A stretch of DNA of 64,000 nucleotides from Alistipes sp. (GTDB lineage: Bacteria > Bacteroidota > Bacteroidia > Bacteroidales > Rikenellaceae). Both the position numbers and the translations under genes were made by a program. Location of the stretch: positions 248,001 to 312,000 of the forward strand of contig JAFQRH010000019.1 in the NCBI GenBank assembly GCA_017410165.1. Direction: 5' to 3'. Positions 17,243-26,753 of this stretch are shown one piece after another; position 1 is the stretch's first letter; each line of letters opens with the position of its first letter. The notes under the pieces are model-generated. The model was given only the letters and a program-made list of their open reading frames with translations. It was not told the DNA's origin and did not search any database.

Positions 17243-18994
17243 ATGAAAACAACAGGAAAAGTTAGCGGTATCATCTCTAACATCGTAATCGTGAAGGCAG
17301 ACGGAGCGGTCGGCCAGAACGAGATATGCTATGTTTACTGCGGTGATACGCGTATGATGGCGGAGGTCATCAAGGTTATAGGCGATGATGCCTATGTGCA
17401 GGTTTATGACTCGACGCGTGGCCTGAAAATCGGCGACCGTGTAGAGTTCGAGGGTCATATGCTTCAAGCGACGCTCGCTCCGGGCTTGCTGTCGCGCAAT
17501 TACGACGGTTTGCAGAACGACCTCGAAAAGATGGACGGTCTGTTCATCAATCGCGGGTCGATTACCGAGCCGCTCGATTTCGAGTGCAAGTGGGCGTTCA
17601 AGCCGTTGGCAAAGGCGGGCGATAAGGTTTCGGCAGCGTCGTGGTTGGGCGAGGTGCAGGAGCAGTGGATTGCCCACAAGATTATGGTTCCGTTCGTTAT
17701 GACGGGCAACTATACCGTTAAGAGCGTTGCCGAGGCGGGCGAGTATAAGATTACCGATACGATTGCTACGCTTGTGGATTCGGACGGTAACGAGTATCCG
17801 GTTACGATGGTCCAGAAGTGGCCTGTGAAGCAACCGGTACGTTGCTTCACCGAGAAACCGCGTCCGTCGAAAGTGATGGAGACGGGTGTTCGTGCAATCG
17901 ACACCTTCAACCCGCTTGCCGAGGGTGGTACGGGCTTTATCCCGGGTCCGTTCGGTGCAGGTAAGACAGTGTTGCAGCACGCCATCTCCAAGCAGGCAGA
18001 GGCCGACGTTATCATCATCGTTGCGTGCGGTGAGCGTGCAAACGAGGTTGTGGAGATTTTCAAGGAGTTCCCAGAGTTGGTTGACCCTCGTACGGGCCAC
18101 AAACTGATGGAGCGTACCATCATCATCTGTAACACTTCGAATATGCCGGTTGCAGCGCGTGAGGCATCCGTATATACGGGTATGACCATCGGTGAGTACT
18201 ACCGTTCGATGGGTCTGCGTGTGTTGGTTATGGCCGACTCGACGTCGCGTTGGGCGCAGGCACTGCGTGAGATGTCCAACCGTTTGGAGGAGTTGCCTGG
18301 TCAGGATGCCTTCCCGATGGACCTCTCGGCAATCATCTCGAACTTCTACGCTCGCGCAGGTCTTGTGAAATTGACCAACGGCGAGACGGGTTCGGTTACG
18401 TTCCTCGGTACGGTGTCGCCTGCGGGTGGTAACTTGAAGGAGCCGGTGACCGAATCGACCAAGAAGGCGGCGCGTTGTTTCTATGCCCTCTCGCAGGGTC
18501 GTGCCGACTCGAAGCGTTATCCGGCAATCGACCCGCTCGATTCATACTCGAAGTATTTGGAGTATCCGGAGGTTGAGGAGTACCTCGCCGGCAAAATCGA
18601 GAAGGGTTGGGTTGAGTTGGTGCGTCGCGGTAAGACCATCGTGTTGCGTGGTAAGGAGGCGAACGACCAGATTAACATTCTCGGTGACGACGGTGTACCG
18701 GTTGATTACCACGAGCGTTTCTGGAAGAGCGAGCTTATCGACTTCGTGATTTTGCAGCAGGATGCCTTCGACGACATCGACGCCAACTGCCCTATGGAGC
18801 GTCAGCAGATGATGTACAAGAAGGTGCTCGACATTTGCGACTACGACTTCGATTTTGAAGATTTCGAGGCGTGCTCGAAGTTCTTTAAGGGACTTATCAA
18901 CCTCTTCCGTCAGATGAACTACTCGGAGTGGAAGAGCGAGAAATTCTACGACTATGACAAGCAAATCGAGGAGTATGTGCGCTCCGCTAAATAA
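17243..18994 (+). CDS. ntpA: V-type ATPase catalytic subunit A
   Basis: 583 aa from ATG 17243 (the in-frame TTG just before was not used). Catalytic head subunit: Walker A GPFGAGKT at about 235-242, Walker B in LVMADSTSRWAQALRE, and the A-subunit-specific non-homologous insert near residues 120-210. Length fits bacterial V-type A subunits. In the operon 14 bases after DUF2764. Confidence 0.96.
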   Translation: MKTTGKVSGIISNIVIVKADGAVGQNEICYVYCGDTRMMAEVIKVIGDDAYVQVYDSTRGLKIGDRVEFEGHMLQATLAPGLLSRNYDGLQNDLEKMDGLFINRGSITEPLDFECKWAFKPLAKAGDKVSAASWLGEVQEQWIAHKIMVPFVMTGNYTVKSVAEAGEYKITDTIATLVDSDGNEYPVTMVQKWPVKQPVRCFTEKPRPSKVMETGVRAIDTFNPLAEGGTGFIPGPFGAGKTVLQHAISKQAEADVIIIVACGERANEVVEIFKEFPELVDPRTGHKLMERTIIICNTSNMPVAAREASVYTGMTIGEYYRSMGLRVLVMADSTSRWAQALREMSNRLEELPGQDAFPMDLSAIISNFYARAGLVKLTNGETGSVTFLGTVSPAGGNLKEPVTESTKKAARCFYALSQGRADSKRYPAIDPLDSYSKYLEYPEVEEYLAGKIEKGWVELVRRGKTIVLRGKEANDQINILGDDGVPVDYHERFWKSELIDFVILQQDAFDDIDANCPMERQQMMYKKVLDICDYDFDFEDFEACSKFFKGLINLFRQMNYSEWKSEKFYDYDKQIEEYVRSAK

Positions 18995-19003
18995 TTTGTG
19001 ATT

Positions 19004-20323
19004 ATGACAACACGAGCATTTCAAAAGATATATACGAAAATCGACAACATTACCAAGGCGACCGTTACGCTTCGTGCTACGGGCGTAGGTAATGACGAGT
19101 TGGCTACCGTGGGTGGTAAACTCGCACAGGTAGTAAAGATTATGGGCGAGCAGGTTACGTTGCAGGTGTTCGCCGGAACGGAGGGTATTGCAACCAACTC
19201 GGAGGTGGTATTCCACGGTGAGCCACCGAAGTTGAAGGTGTCGGACAACCTCGCAGGTCGCTTCTTTAACGCATACGGCGAGCCACTTGAAGGTGGCGAG
19301 CAGTTGGAGGGCGAGGCACGCGAGATTGGTGGTCCGACCGTGAACCCGTTCAAGCGTCTGCAACCGTCGGAGCTCATCGCAACGGGTATTGCAGGTATCG
19401 ACCTTAACAATACCATCGTGACCGGTCAGAAGATTCCGTTCTTCGCCGACCCTGACCAGCCGTACAATACCGTTATGGCTAACGTGGCACTGCGTGCAAA
19501 GGCCGACAAGATTATCTTGGGCGGTATGGGTCTGACTAACGACGACTTCCTCTACTTCAAGCAGGTGTTCGAGAATGCCGGTGCTTTGGACCGTATCGTT
19601 TCGTTCGTCAATACGACCGACAACCCGCCGGTAGAGCGTCTGCTCGTGCCGGATATGGCACTTACGGCTGCCGAGTACTTCGCAGTCGATAAGGGCGAGA
19701 AGGTGTTGGTGCTGCTGACCGATATGACGCTGTATGCCGATGCGCTCGCTATCGTATCGAACCGTATGGACCAGATTCCGTCGAAGGACTCGATGCCGGG
19801 TTCGCTCTACTCGGATTTGGCGAAGATTTACGAGAAGGCCGTTCAGTTGCCTAACGGTGGTTCGATTACCATTATCGCCGTAACGACCCTGTCGGGTGGT
19901 GATATTACGCACGCTATTCCGGATAACACGGGTTACATCACCGAGGGTCAGCTCTTCTTGCGTAACGACTCCGATACGGGTAAGGTTATCATCGACCCAT
20001 TCCGTTCGTTGTCGCGTTTGAAGCAGCTCGTTATCGGTAAGAAGACTCGCGAGGACCATCCACAGGTGATGAATGCCTGCGTTCGTCTCTATGCCGATGC
20101 AGCCAATGCAAAGACCAAGTTGGAGAATGGTTTCGATTTGTCGGACTACGACGAGCGTGCATTGAAATTCGCTCACGACTATTCGGAGAAGTTGCTTGCA
20201 ATCGACGTCAATATCGACATTACGGAGATGCTCGATACGGCGTGGTCGCTCTTCGGTGAGTACTTCACCAAGGAGGAGGTTGCAATCAAGGCCGAACTCA
20301 TCGAAAAATATTGGAAAGCATAA
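19004..20323 (+). CDS. ntpB: V-type ATPase subunit B
   Basis: 439 aa from ATG 19004. Non-catalytic nucleotide-binding head subunit: lacks a Walker A P-loop (FFADPDQPYNTV at that place), but has the family's LLTDMTLYADAL and GSITIIAVTTLSGGDITHAIPD. Follows subunit A by 9 bases. Confidence 0.95.
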   Translation: MTTRAFQKIYTKIDNITKATVTLRATGVGNDELATVGGKLAQVVKIMGEQVTLQVFAGTEGIATNSEVVFHGEPPKLKVSDNLAGRFFNAYGEPLEGGEQLEGEAREIGGPTVNPFKRLQPSELIATGIAGIDLNNTIVTGQKIPFFADPDQPYNTVMANVALRAKADKIILGGMGLTNDDFLYFKQVFENAGALDRIVSFVNTTDNPPVERLLVPDMALTAAEYFAVDKGEKVLVLLTDMTLYADALAIVSNRMDQIPSKDSMPGSLYSDLAKIYEKAVQLPNGGSITIIAVTTLSGGDITHAIPDNTGYITEGQLFLRNDSDTGKVIIDPFRSLSRLKQLVIGKKTREDHPQVMNACVRLYADAANAKTKLENGFDLSDYDERALKFAHDYSEKLLAIDVNIDITEMLDTAWSLFGEYFTKEEVAIKAELIEKYWKA

Positions 20324-20329
20324 CGCAGA

Positions 20330-20935
20330 ATGGCAATCAAATTTCAATATAATAAGACTTCGCTCGGCGAACTCGGCAAACAGCTGAAAATGCGCCAAAA
20401 GGCACTCCCTACCATCAAGAGTAAGGAGTCCGCATTGCGCTCCGAGGTCAAACGTGCGAAGGACTCTGCCACATCTTACCGTGAGAAGTTGGATCGGCTC
20501 GTTGCCGAGTACGACTATATGACGGCACTGTGGGGCGAGTTTGATTGTACACTGTTGCGAATCTCTGATGTCGAACTCTCGACACAGAAGATTGCGGGAG
20601 TGCGCATTCCGTTGCTCAAAGAGGTCATCTTCGACGAGAAGCCGTTCGACCTCTTCTCCTCGCCGGCGTGGTATGGCGACGGACTCGATTTGCTCAAACG
20701 CATTGCGCGTCTGGGTATGGAGTTCGAGGTCTATAACCGCCAGATGGAGTTGCTCGATTACGCACGCCGTAAAACTACTCAAAAGGTAAACCTCTACGAG
20801 AAGGTGCAAATCCCCGGGTATGAGGATGCCATACGTAAGATTAAACGCTTTATGGAGGATGAAGAGAATCTCTCGAAGTCTGCCCAGAAGATTGTGAAAA
20901 CACGTCAGCAACAAGCAGCAAAGGAGGGCAACTAA
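20330..20935 (+). CDS. ntpD: V-type ATPase subunit D
   Basis: 201 aa. Central rotor shaft. Long N- and C-terminal helices form the antiparallel coiled coil (about 10-70 and 130-195), joined by a short beta segment, as in family members. Six bases after subunit B. Confidence 0.9.
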   Translation: MAIKFQYNKTSLGELGKQLKMRQKALPTIKSKESALRSEVKRAKDSATSYREKLDRLVAEYDYMTALWGEFDCTLLRISDVELSTQKIAGVRIPLLKEVIFDEKPFDLFSSPAWYGDGLDLLKRIARLGMEFEVYNRQMELLDYARRKTTQKVNLYEKVQIPGYEDAIRKIKRFMEDEENLSKSAQKIVKTRQQQAAKEGN

Positions 20936-20937
20936 CT

Positions 20938-22764
20938 ATGATAGTCAAAATGATGAAATACAATATCGTCCTGCTCGCCTCCGAACGCGATGAGTTTATC
21001 GACTCGTTGCGCGAGGTCGGTTTGGTCGATATCACCGCCTCCGGATGGGAAGCATCGGAGGAGGACCGCACTCTGTTGTTGGATATCGAGGGCCGCACAA
21101 AGGCACTCGACGTACTTGGCGGTTTGGACGTTACCGAGGCGGCGCAGTCGTCGCTTTCGGAGGGCGAAAATGTCTATGAGAAGTACCTCGCAGCCCAGGC
21201 GGATATCGCTTCGGCAAAGGGCGAAATTGCTCGTCTGCAAAAGTTGCTCGACGAGTGGAGCGCGTGGGGTGATTTCTCGGTTGAACGCCTCTCGTCGCTT
21301 GCCGATGCGGGTATCGTTCTGCGCTATTTCGTAACCCCGACAAACACCTTCGAGAAGTGTCGCGAGGAGTGGTCGTCGCTCTACAACATCGTCCTTGTCG
21401 ATGATGCGGAGGGCGTGGCTCGCTTTGTCGTTATCGGCAACGGAACAGAGGAGGTCTCGCTCGATGCACAGGAGTTGAAGACACCACAGATGAGCGTTTC
21501 GGATGCTCGTGCGGCAGCCGAGGCGGCCGATGGCCGTATCCTTGCAGCCGAGGGCGTGTTGCGTGCTTGTGCTGCGCGTCGTGACGAGATTGCAACGGAG
21601 TTGTCGTTGCTCAAAAAACGTCTGGAAAATGTGCGTATCTCGGCAACTGCCGATAGCGCAGCCGACGGCTTGCTGACCGTTTTGGAGGGTTGGGCCGAGG
21701 AGGCAACCTGCTCGCAGGTTGAGTCGTTGCTCGATTCGACGCCAAATCTGGTCTATCTGAAAGAGCGTCCGACGCCGGAGGATAATACGCCGGTGAAACT
21801 CAAAAACAACCGCTTTGCGCGTATTTTCGAGTTGGTCGGCAATATGTACTCCGTGCCTAAATACGGCACGATTGACCTTACGCCGTTCTTCGCACCTTTC
21901 TATATGCTCTTCTTCGCCATCTGTTTGTGCGATGCGGGCTATGGCTCGGTGATTTTGGCAGCGGGCATTGCTCTGCTCGTCAAGGGTGGAGTGAAGATGC
22001 GCCAAGCGGCTCTCTTCTCGACCGTCTGCGGTGTGGCGAGTGTCGTGTTCGGTTTCTGTGCCAACTCGTTCTTCGGAATGAGCATCTCGGATGCGCCGTT
22101 GTTCGAGAACTTCAAGTTCCTCGACTTCCAGAACGACTTCTTCAACGTGTCGCTCGTTATCGGTATCATCCAGATTCTCTTCGGTATGGCGATTAACATT
22201 GTGGTCACGACTCGTACGTTTGGTTTCCAGAACGCGCTCGGTTCGTTGGGCTGGTTCCTGCTTATCCTCTCGTCGTGTCTGGCAGGTGTTGCCGGTATGG
22301 TAGGCATCGAGTGGTACTCGTTCTCCTCGCCGGCATATATGGCTACGGCCGGTGTTGCATTGGTGTTGATGTTGCTGCTCAATAAGCCGCGACTGAACAT
22401 CTTTGCCAACTTCGGTGTGGGTCTGTGGGATACCTATAATAATATAACGGGCTTGCTCAGCGACCTGCTCTCCTACATCCGATTGTTTGCAATCGGTCTG
22501 TCGGGTGGTGTGTTGGCGTTGGTATTCAACTCGCTTGCTATGGGTCTTACGGGCTTGGATGCCGGCATCGAGCAGTTCGGTATCGGCACGGTGTTCCAGA
22601 TTCTCGGAGCATCCGCCATCCTGCTTGTTGGTCACGGTATCAACCTCTTTATGTCCACCATCTCGTCGTTCGTGCATCCGATGCGTCTGACGTTTGTGGA
22701 GTTTTTCAAGAATGCCGGCTTCGAGATGGGTACACGTACCTTCGAGCCGCTTAAAAACGAATAA
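20938..22764 (+). CDS. ntpI: V-type ATPase subunit I (membrane stator)
   Basis: 608 aa. The first half is soluble and helical (stalk-binding); from about residue 310 (YGTIDLTPFFAPFYMLFFAICLCDAGYG) come seven to eight hydrophobic segments. SDLLSYIRLFAIGLSGGVLALVFN carries the conserved Arg that faces the K-ring carboxylate. Two bases after subunit D. Start could also be at ATG 20950 or 20953. Confidence 0.93.
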   Translation: MIVKMMKYNIVLLASERDEFIDSLREVGLVDITASGWEASEEDRTLLLDIEGRTKALDVLGGLDVTEAAQSSLSEGENVYEKYLAAQADIASAKGEIARLQKLLDEWSAWGDFSVERLSSLADAGIVLRYFVTPTNTFEKCREEWSSLYNIVLVDDAEGVARFVVIGNGTEEVSLDAQELKTPQMSVSDARAAAEAADGRILAAEGVLRACAARRDEIATELSLLKKRLENVRISATADSAADGLLTVLEGWAEEATCSQVESLLDSTPNLVYLKERPTPEDNTPVKLKNNRFARIFELVGNMYSVPKYGTIDLTPFFAPFYMLFFAICLCDAGYGSVILAAGIALLVKGGVKMRQAALFSTVCGVASVVFGFCANSFFGMSISDAPLFENFKFLDFQNDFFNVSLVIGIIQILFGMAINIVVTTRTFGFQNALGSLGWFLLILSSCLAGVAGMVGIEWYSFSSPAYMATAGVALVLMLLLNKPRLNIFANFGVGLWDTYNNITGLLSDLLSYIRLFAIGLSGGVLALVFNSLAMGLTGLDAGIEQFGIGTVFQILGASAILLVGHGINLFMSTISSFVHPMRLTFVEFFKNAGFEMGTRTFEPLKNE

Positions 22765-22804
22765 GTAACAAATAATCAATAATCACAAAAAACAAATTAC
22801 AATT

Positions 22805-23356
22805 ATGGCAAATTCAGCAATTATTATGGCCTACGTAGGTGTTGCACTTATGGTAGGTTTGGCAGGTATCGCATCTGCAATCGGTACTGCAATCTGTGGT
22901 CAGGCAGCAGTCGGCGCAATGAAGAAGAACGGTGGCGCATTCGGTAGTTATATGGTGCTTTCGGCACTCCCTGGTTCGCAGGGTCTCTACGGTTTCGTCT
23001 GCTTCTTTATGGTAACGAACCTCTATCCGCTCGTTGGTCCTGCTATTACGCCGGCACAGGGTGCAGCAGTTCTCGGTATCGGTCTGCTCGTAGGTATGGT
23101 AAACCTCTTGGCTGCTGTTTATCAGGGCAAGGTCTGCGCAAGCGGTATCGCAGCAATCGGTAACGGTCACGACGTGATGGGTAAGACGCTCATCCTCGCA
23201 GCGTTCCCTGAGTTGTATGCAATTTTGACCGTTGCAGCAACCTACCTTATCGCATCGGTTGCAATCTCGTGGGGTGCTCCTGAGGTTGTTGAGGCAGTTG
23301 CGCCGGTAGCCGAGGCAGCGGCCGAGGTTGCAGCAGAGGTTGCTCCTGCGTTGTAA
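22805..23356 (+). CDS. ntpK: V-type ATPase proteolipid subunit K (two-hairpin)
   Basis: 183 aa with four membrane segments, i.e. two fused c-type hairpins. Hairpin 1 has LPGSQGLYGF with Gln59 where the carboxylate would be; hairpin 2 has FPELYAI with Glu136. Leu55, Ser58, Gln59, Gln107 and Glu136 match the spacing of the Na+ ligands Leu61, Thr64, Gln65, Gln110, Glu139 of Enterococcus hirae NtpK, suggesting Na+ transport (inference). An Ala/Glu/Val-rich tail of about 25 residues follows. Last gene of the operon, ahead of a strong terminator. Confidence 0.93.
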   Translation: MANSAIIMAYVGVALMVGLAGIASAIGTAICGQAAVGAMKKNGGAFGSYMVLSALPGSQGLYGFVCFFMVTNLYPLVGPAITPAQGAAVLGIGLLVGMVNLLAAVYQGKVCASGIAAIGNGHDVMGKTLILAAFPELYAILTVAATYLIASVAISWGAPEVVEAVAPVAEAAAEVAAEVAPAL

Positions 23357-23374
23357 AAAAGAAGCCGTCTAACA

Positions 23375-23414
23375 AAAAGGGCGTGTCTAAAAAACTTGTT
23401 AGACACGCCCTTTT
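23375..23414. terminator. Bidirectional terminator after V-ATPase operon
   Basis: Perfect 16-bp stem (23375-23390 with 23399-23414), A-run on one side and T-run on the other, between converging ntpK and mqnC. Confidence 0.9.
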
Positions 23415-23449
23415 CGTTTCAAGACCTATCGTTGTGCGGAAGTTGCTAA

Positions 23450-24544
23450 CTAATCGCGGTACCGATAGAGTTGGTCGCGCAGACGAGGTGTGAAACCCGC
23501 CTCACGAATCGCCTGCTGAATACCCTCGGCATCGAAGCGGTTGTTGGCACCGGCTGACGAGACGACATTCTCCTCAATCATAATCGAGCCCATATCGTTT
23601 GCTCCGCTGTGCAGAGCCACCTGCGCAGTCTGTTTGCCGACTGTGAGCCACGATGCCTGAATGTTGCGTATGTTGTTCAGCACCAAGCGGCTGACGGCGA
23701 TAATGCGTATGTACTCGGTAGGTGAGAGGTGCGACGTGATACCTTGCGCTTCGAGGCGTGTGCCCGACGAGCGGAAAATCCACGGAATGAACGCGATGAA
23801 ACCGTAGTTGCCCGCAGGAACGGCGGCTTGCAGGTCGCGTATTCGGATAAGGTGTTCGATGCGCTCGTGCGATGTCTCGATGTGGCCGTACATCATTGTT
23901 GCCGACGTGGGCAGATTCATCTCGTGTGCCTCGTGCATCACCGAAAGCCAACTCTCCACGCTCGGCTTTGCGGGCGAGATTGCGCGACGTACGCGCTCGA
24001 CAAGTATCTCTGCTCCGGCACCTGGCAGCGAGTCCAAACCGGCAGCCACAAGTCGTTCGAGGGTTGCTCGGGTCGAGAGTCCGCTGATGCGAGCAATGTG
24101 TGCCACCTCCGGTGCGCCGAGTGCGTGCAGACGCACGTTCGGGTAGCGCGTTTTCAGTTCGCGAAACAGCCCCTCGTAGAAGTCGATGCGCAGCGATGGA
24201 TGCATTCCGCCCTGTAAGAGCAGTTGGTCGCCACCCAATGCGAGCATACGCTCGATTTTCGAGCAGTACTCGTCGATAGTGGTTATGAAATGGCGGTCGG
24301 TTTGGTGCGGTTTGCAGTGGAAATTGCAGAACAGGCACCCCGACACGCAGACGTTCGTCGTATTTACATTGCGGTCGATTTGCCACGTTACGACCGACTC
24401 GTCATCGACCGATTCGCGCCGCAGGACATCCGCCTCGCGGGCGAGCTCCGCAAGTGGTGCGTGGTCGTAGAGCAGGCACGCCTCCTCGAACGAGAGGGCT
24501 TCGCGTGCGCGTGCTTTTTTGTATATATCGCAGAGTGACAACAT
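23450..24544 (-). CDS. mqnC: Cyclic dehypoxanthinyl futalosine synthase
   Basis: 364 aa radical SAM enzyme of the futalosine route to menaquinone. CxxxCxxC at Cys66/70/73 (CVSGCLFC) binds the 4Fe-4S cluster; LLLQGGMHP, LDSLPGAGAEIL and ATMMYGHIE are characteristic of MqnC rather than MqnE or CofH. Starts 9 bases after the rnr stop. No other mqn gene lies in this window. It points to an anaerobe that makes menaquinone without the classical Men pathway, at least for this step. Confidence 0.9.
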   Translation of the reverse strand: MLSLCDIYKKARAREALSFEEACLLYDHAPLAELAREADVLRRESVDDESVVTWQIDRNVNTTNVCVSGCLFCNFHCKPHQTDRHFITTIDEYCSKIERMLALGGDQLLLQGGMHPSLRIDFYEGLFRELKTRYPNVRLHALGAPEVAHIARISGLSTRATLERLVAAGLDSLPGAGAEILVERVRRAISPAKPSVESWLSVMHEAHEMNLPTSATMMYGHIETSHERIEHLIRIRDLQAAVPAGNYGFIAFIPWIFRSSGTRLEAQGITSHLSPTEYIRIIAVSRLVLNNIRNIQASWLTVGKQTAQVALHSGANDMGSIMIEENVVSSAGANNRFDAEGIQQAIREAGFTPRLRDQLYRYRD

Positions 24545-24553
24545 ACGCTCTCG

Positions 24554-26749
24554 CTATTTTATCTTTTTGCGACGTATAGCCGCCGCAGTTGCCAAATACT
24601 CCTGCTCGATGCGCTGTTCGCTATCGGCAAACACGAAGTCGAGCATCCTACGGCGCAGGTCGGCGCTCTTTACACGGATGCGCACCTTGTCACCGAGCGT
24701 ATATACGCGACCCGTCGAGTGCCCATACACCTCGTAGCGTGCCTCGTCGAAGCGATAGTAGTCGCCTTGAATGTCGCGCAGCGCAACCATACCCTCGACA
24801 ATCGAATCCTCCAACTCGACAAATATGCCCCACTCGGAGAGTCCCGAAATGTGGCCCTCGAACTCCTCGCCGATTTTGTCGGCCATATACTCGACCATCT
24901 TGTACTTTATCGAAGCGCGCTCGGCCTCGGCTGCAATCACTTCGCGCTCGGATGCGTGTTCGCAGAGTGCTTCGTGTGCATCACGGTCGGCCGATTTGCC
25001 TCCGTCGAGATAGTGCTGCAACAGACGGTGTACCATCATATCCGGATAGCGACGTATAGGCGAAGTGAAGTGCGTGTAGTAAGGGAATGCCAATCCATAG
25101 TGGCCGATATTGTCGGTCGTGTATATCGCCTTTGCCATCGAACGGATGGCGAGCATCGAGACGACATTCTCCTCCGCCTTGCCACGCACTTCGCGCATCA
25201 GCGAGTTGAGCTCCTTGGCGACCTCCGTCGGCTTGGTTGCCTTGAAGATGTGACCGAAGCGCAGGATGAAGTTGCGGAAACGCTCGAATTTCTCGTCGTT
25301 CGGACGGTCGTGTACGCGGAATACCATCGTGCGCGGACGGCCGTTGCGCTTGGCGCAGAACGTAGCCACGCGACGGTTGGCGAGCAACATAAACTCCTCG
25401 ATGAGTTGGTTTGCCTCCTTCTGTACTTTGAAATATACGCCTGTCGGACGGCCCTCGTCGTCGAGCGTGAATTTTGCCTCGCGGCGTGCAAATGCGATGG
25501 CACCTTTGCGGAAACGCTCCTTGCGCATCGCCTGTGCCATACGGTTTAAGGTGAGTATCTCATCGCGCATATCGCCCTCGCCCGTCTCGATTATGCGCTG
25601 TGCCTCCTCGTAAGTGAAGCGTCGGTCAGAGTAAATTATGGTGCGACCAAACCACTCGTTTTCGATTTTCAACCCCTCGCTCATCTCGAATACGGCCGAG
25701 AAACACAACTTCTCCTCGTGCGGGCGCAACGAACACAACTCGTTTGAGAGGCGTTCGGGCAGCATCGGTATCGTGCGATCGACCAAATATACGGATGTGC
25801 CACGCTCGATTGCCTCGTCGTCAATCACCGACCCCGGGCGAACGTAGTGCGTCACGTCGGCGATATGTACGCCAATCTCCCAACGACCGTTAGGCAGTCG
25901 GCGCACGGATAGCGCATCGTCGAAATCTTTGGCATCGGCAGGGTCGATTGTGAATGTCGGTACGTCGCGCATATCGCGTCTTTCGGCGCGGTCTTTGGCT
26001 GTAATTGTGCCGTCGATATGCTCGGCTGCCTCCTCCACTTTACGCTCGAAACGGTAGGGTAGATCGTACTCCAAAAGTATGGCGTGCATTTCGGCGTCGT
26101 TGTCACCCTCCACACCCAAAATATCAACCAACTCGCCGGTCGGCATCTCGTCGCCATCGCGCCACGTGGCGATACGTACGGCGACCTTGTCACCCTCGTT
26201 CAGACGTGGATATTTGCGACGCGAAAGGTATATCTCGGTGTGCAGGTGGCGCGAATCGGGCTTGACTATAACCGCCGTTTTCGAGCACGCCTCCACAACG
26301 CCGGCATAGCACTTGCGGCTACGCTCGACGATCTCCATAATCTCGCCTTCGAGTGCGCCGGTGCGCGATTTGTGGGTGACGACCACCCTTACGCGGTCGC
26401 CGTCGAGTGCTCGGCGTGCATTGCGCGAATGGATGAATATGTCGGCATCCAACTCGTCGCATTGCACATATACCGACCCCGATGTGTTTACATCCACCAC
26501 ACCCTCGTATTGAGGCATTCGGCTGCGGCTTAAAACATACTTGCCGCGCCCCTCCATTTCGATATATCCCTGTTCGAGCAGCGTGTCGAGAATATGCTTC
26601 GTCATATTGCGACCGTCGCGGTCGGCACTACCCGATGCTGCTGCTAAATGTTTTAACGTGAACTTCTTCTCGGGCATCTCGCGAAACATATTCACGATAA
26701 ATCCCGCACGCTCCTCAAAACCAAAAACTTTTCCCCTCTTTCTTCCCAT
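24554..26749 (-). CDS. rnr: Ribonuclease R
   Basis: 731 aa from ATG 26749. 3'-5' exoribonuclease that degrades structured RNA. Order: N-terminal winged helix, cold-shock OB domains, RNB domain with the catalytic Asp cluster TIDPADAKDFDDAL at about 267-280, HFTSPIRRYPDM, and a C-terminal S1 domain (GEFEGHISGLSEWGIFVEL). It begins 4 bases after the M20 gene stop, in a four-gene operon. Confidence 0.95.
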   Translation of the reverse strand: MGRKRGKVFGFEERAGFIVNMFREMPEKKFTLKHLAAASGSADRDGRNMTKHILDTLLEQGYIEMEGRGKYVLSRSRMPQYEGVVDVNTSGSVYVQCDELDADIFIHSRNARRALDGDRVRVVVTHKSRTGALEGEIMEIVERSRKCYAGVVEACSKTAVIVKPDSRHLHTEIYLSRRKYPRLNEGDKVAVRIATWRDGDEMPTGELVDILGVEGDNDAEMHAILLEYDLPYRFERKVEEAAEHIDGTITAKDRAERRDMRDVPTFTIDPADAKDFDDALSVRRLPNGRWEIGVHIADVTHYVRPGSVIDDEAIERGTSVYLVDRTIPMLPERLSNELCSLRPHEEKLCFSAVFEMSEGLKIENEWFGRTIIYSDRRFTYEEAQRIIETGEGDMRDEILTLNRMAQAMRKERFRKGAIAFARREAKFTLDDEGRPTGVYFKVQKEANQLIEEFMLLANRRVATFCAKRNGRPRTMVFRVHDRPNDEKFERFRNFILRFGHIFKATKPTEVAKELNSLMREVRGKAEENVVSMLAIRSMAKAIYTTDNIGHYGLAFPYYTHFTSPIRRYPDMMVHRLLQHYLDGGKSADRDAHEALCEHASEREVIAAEAERASIKYKMVEYMADKIGEEFEGHISGLSEWGIFVELEDSIVEGMVALRDIQGDYYRFDEARYEVYGHSTGRVYTLGDKVRIRVKSADLRRRMLDFVFADSEQRIEQEYLATAAAIRRKKIK

Positions 26750-26753
26750 ACAT

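Noticed and set aside
18542..22779. Two long antisense ORFs over ntpA to ntpI
   Set aside because: Shadows of strongly supported V-ATPase subunit genes; no recognisable domain.
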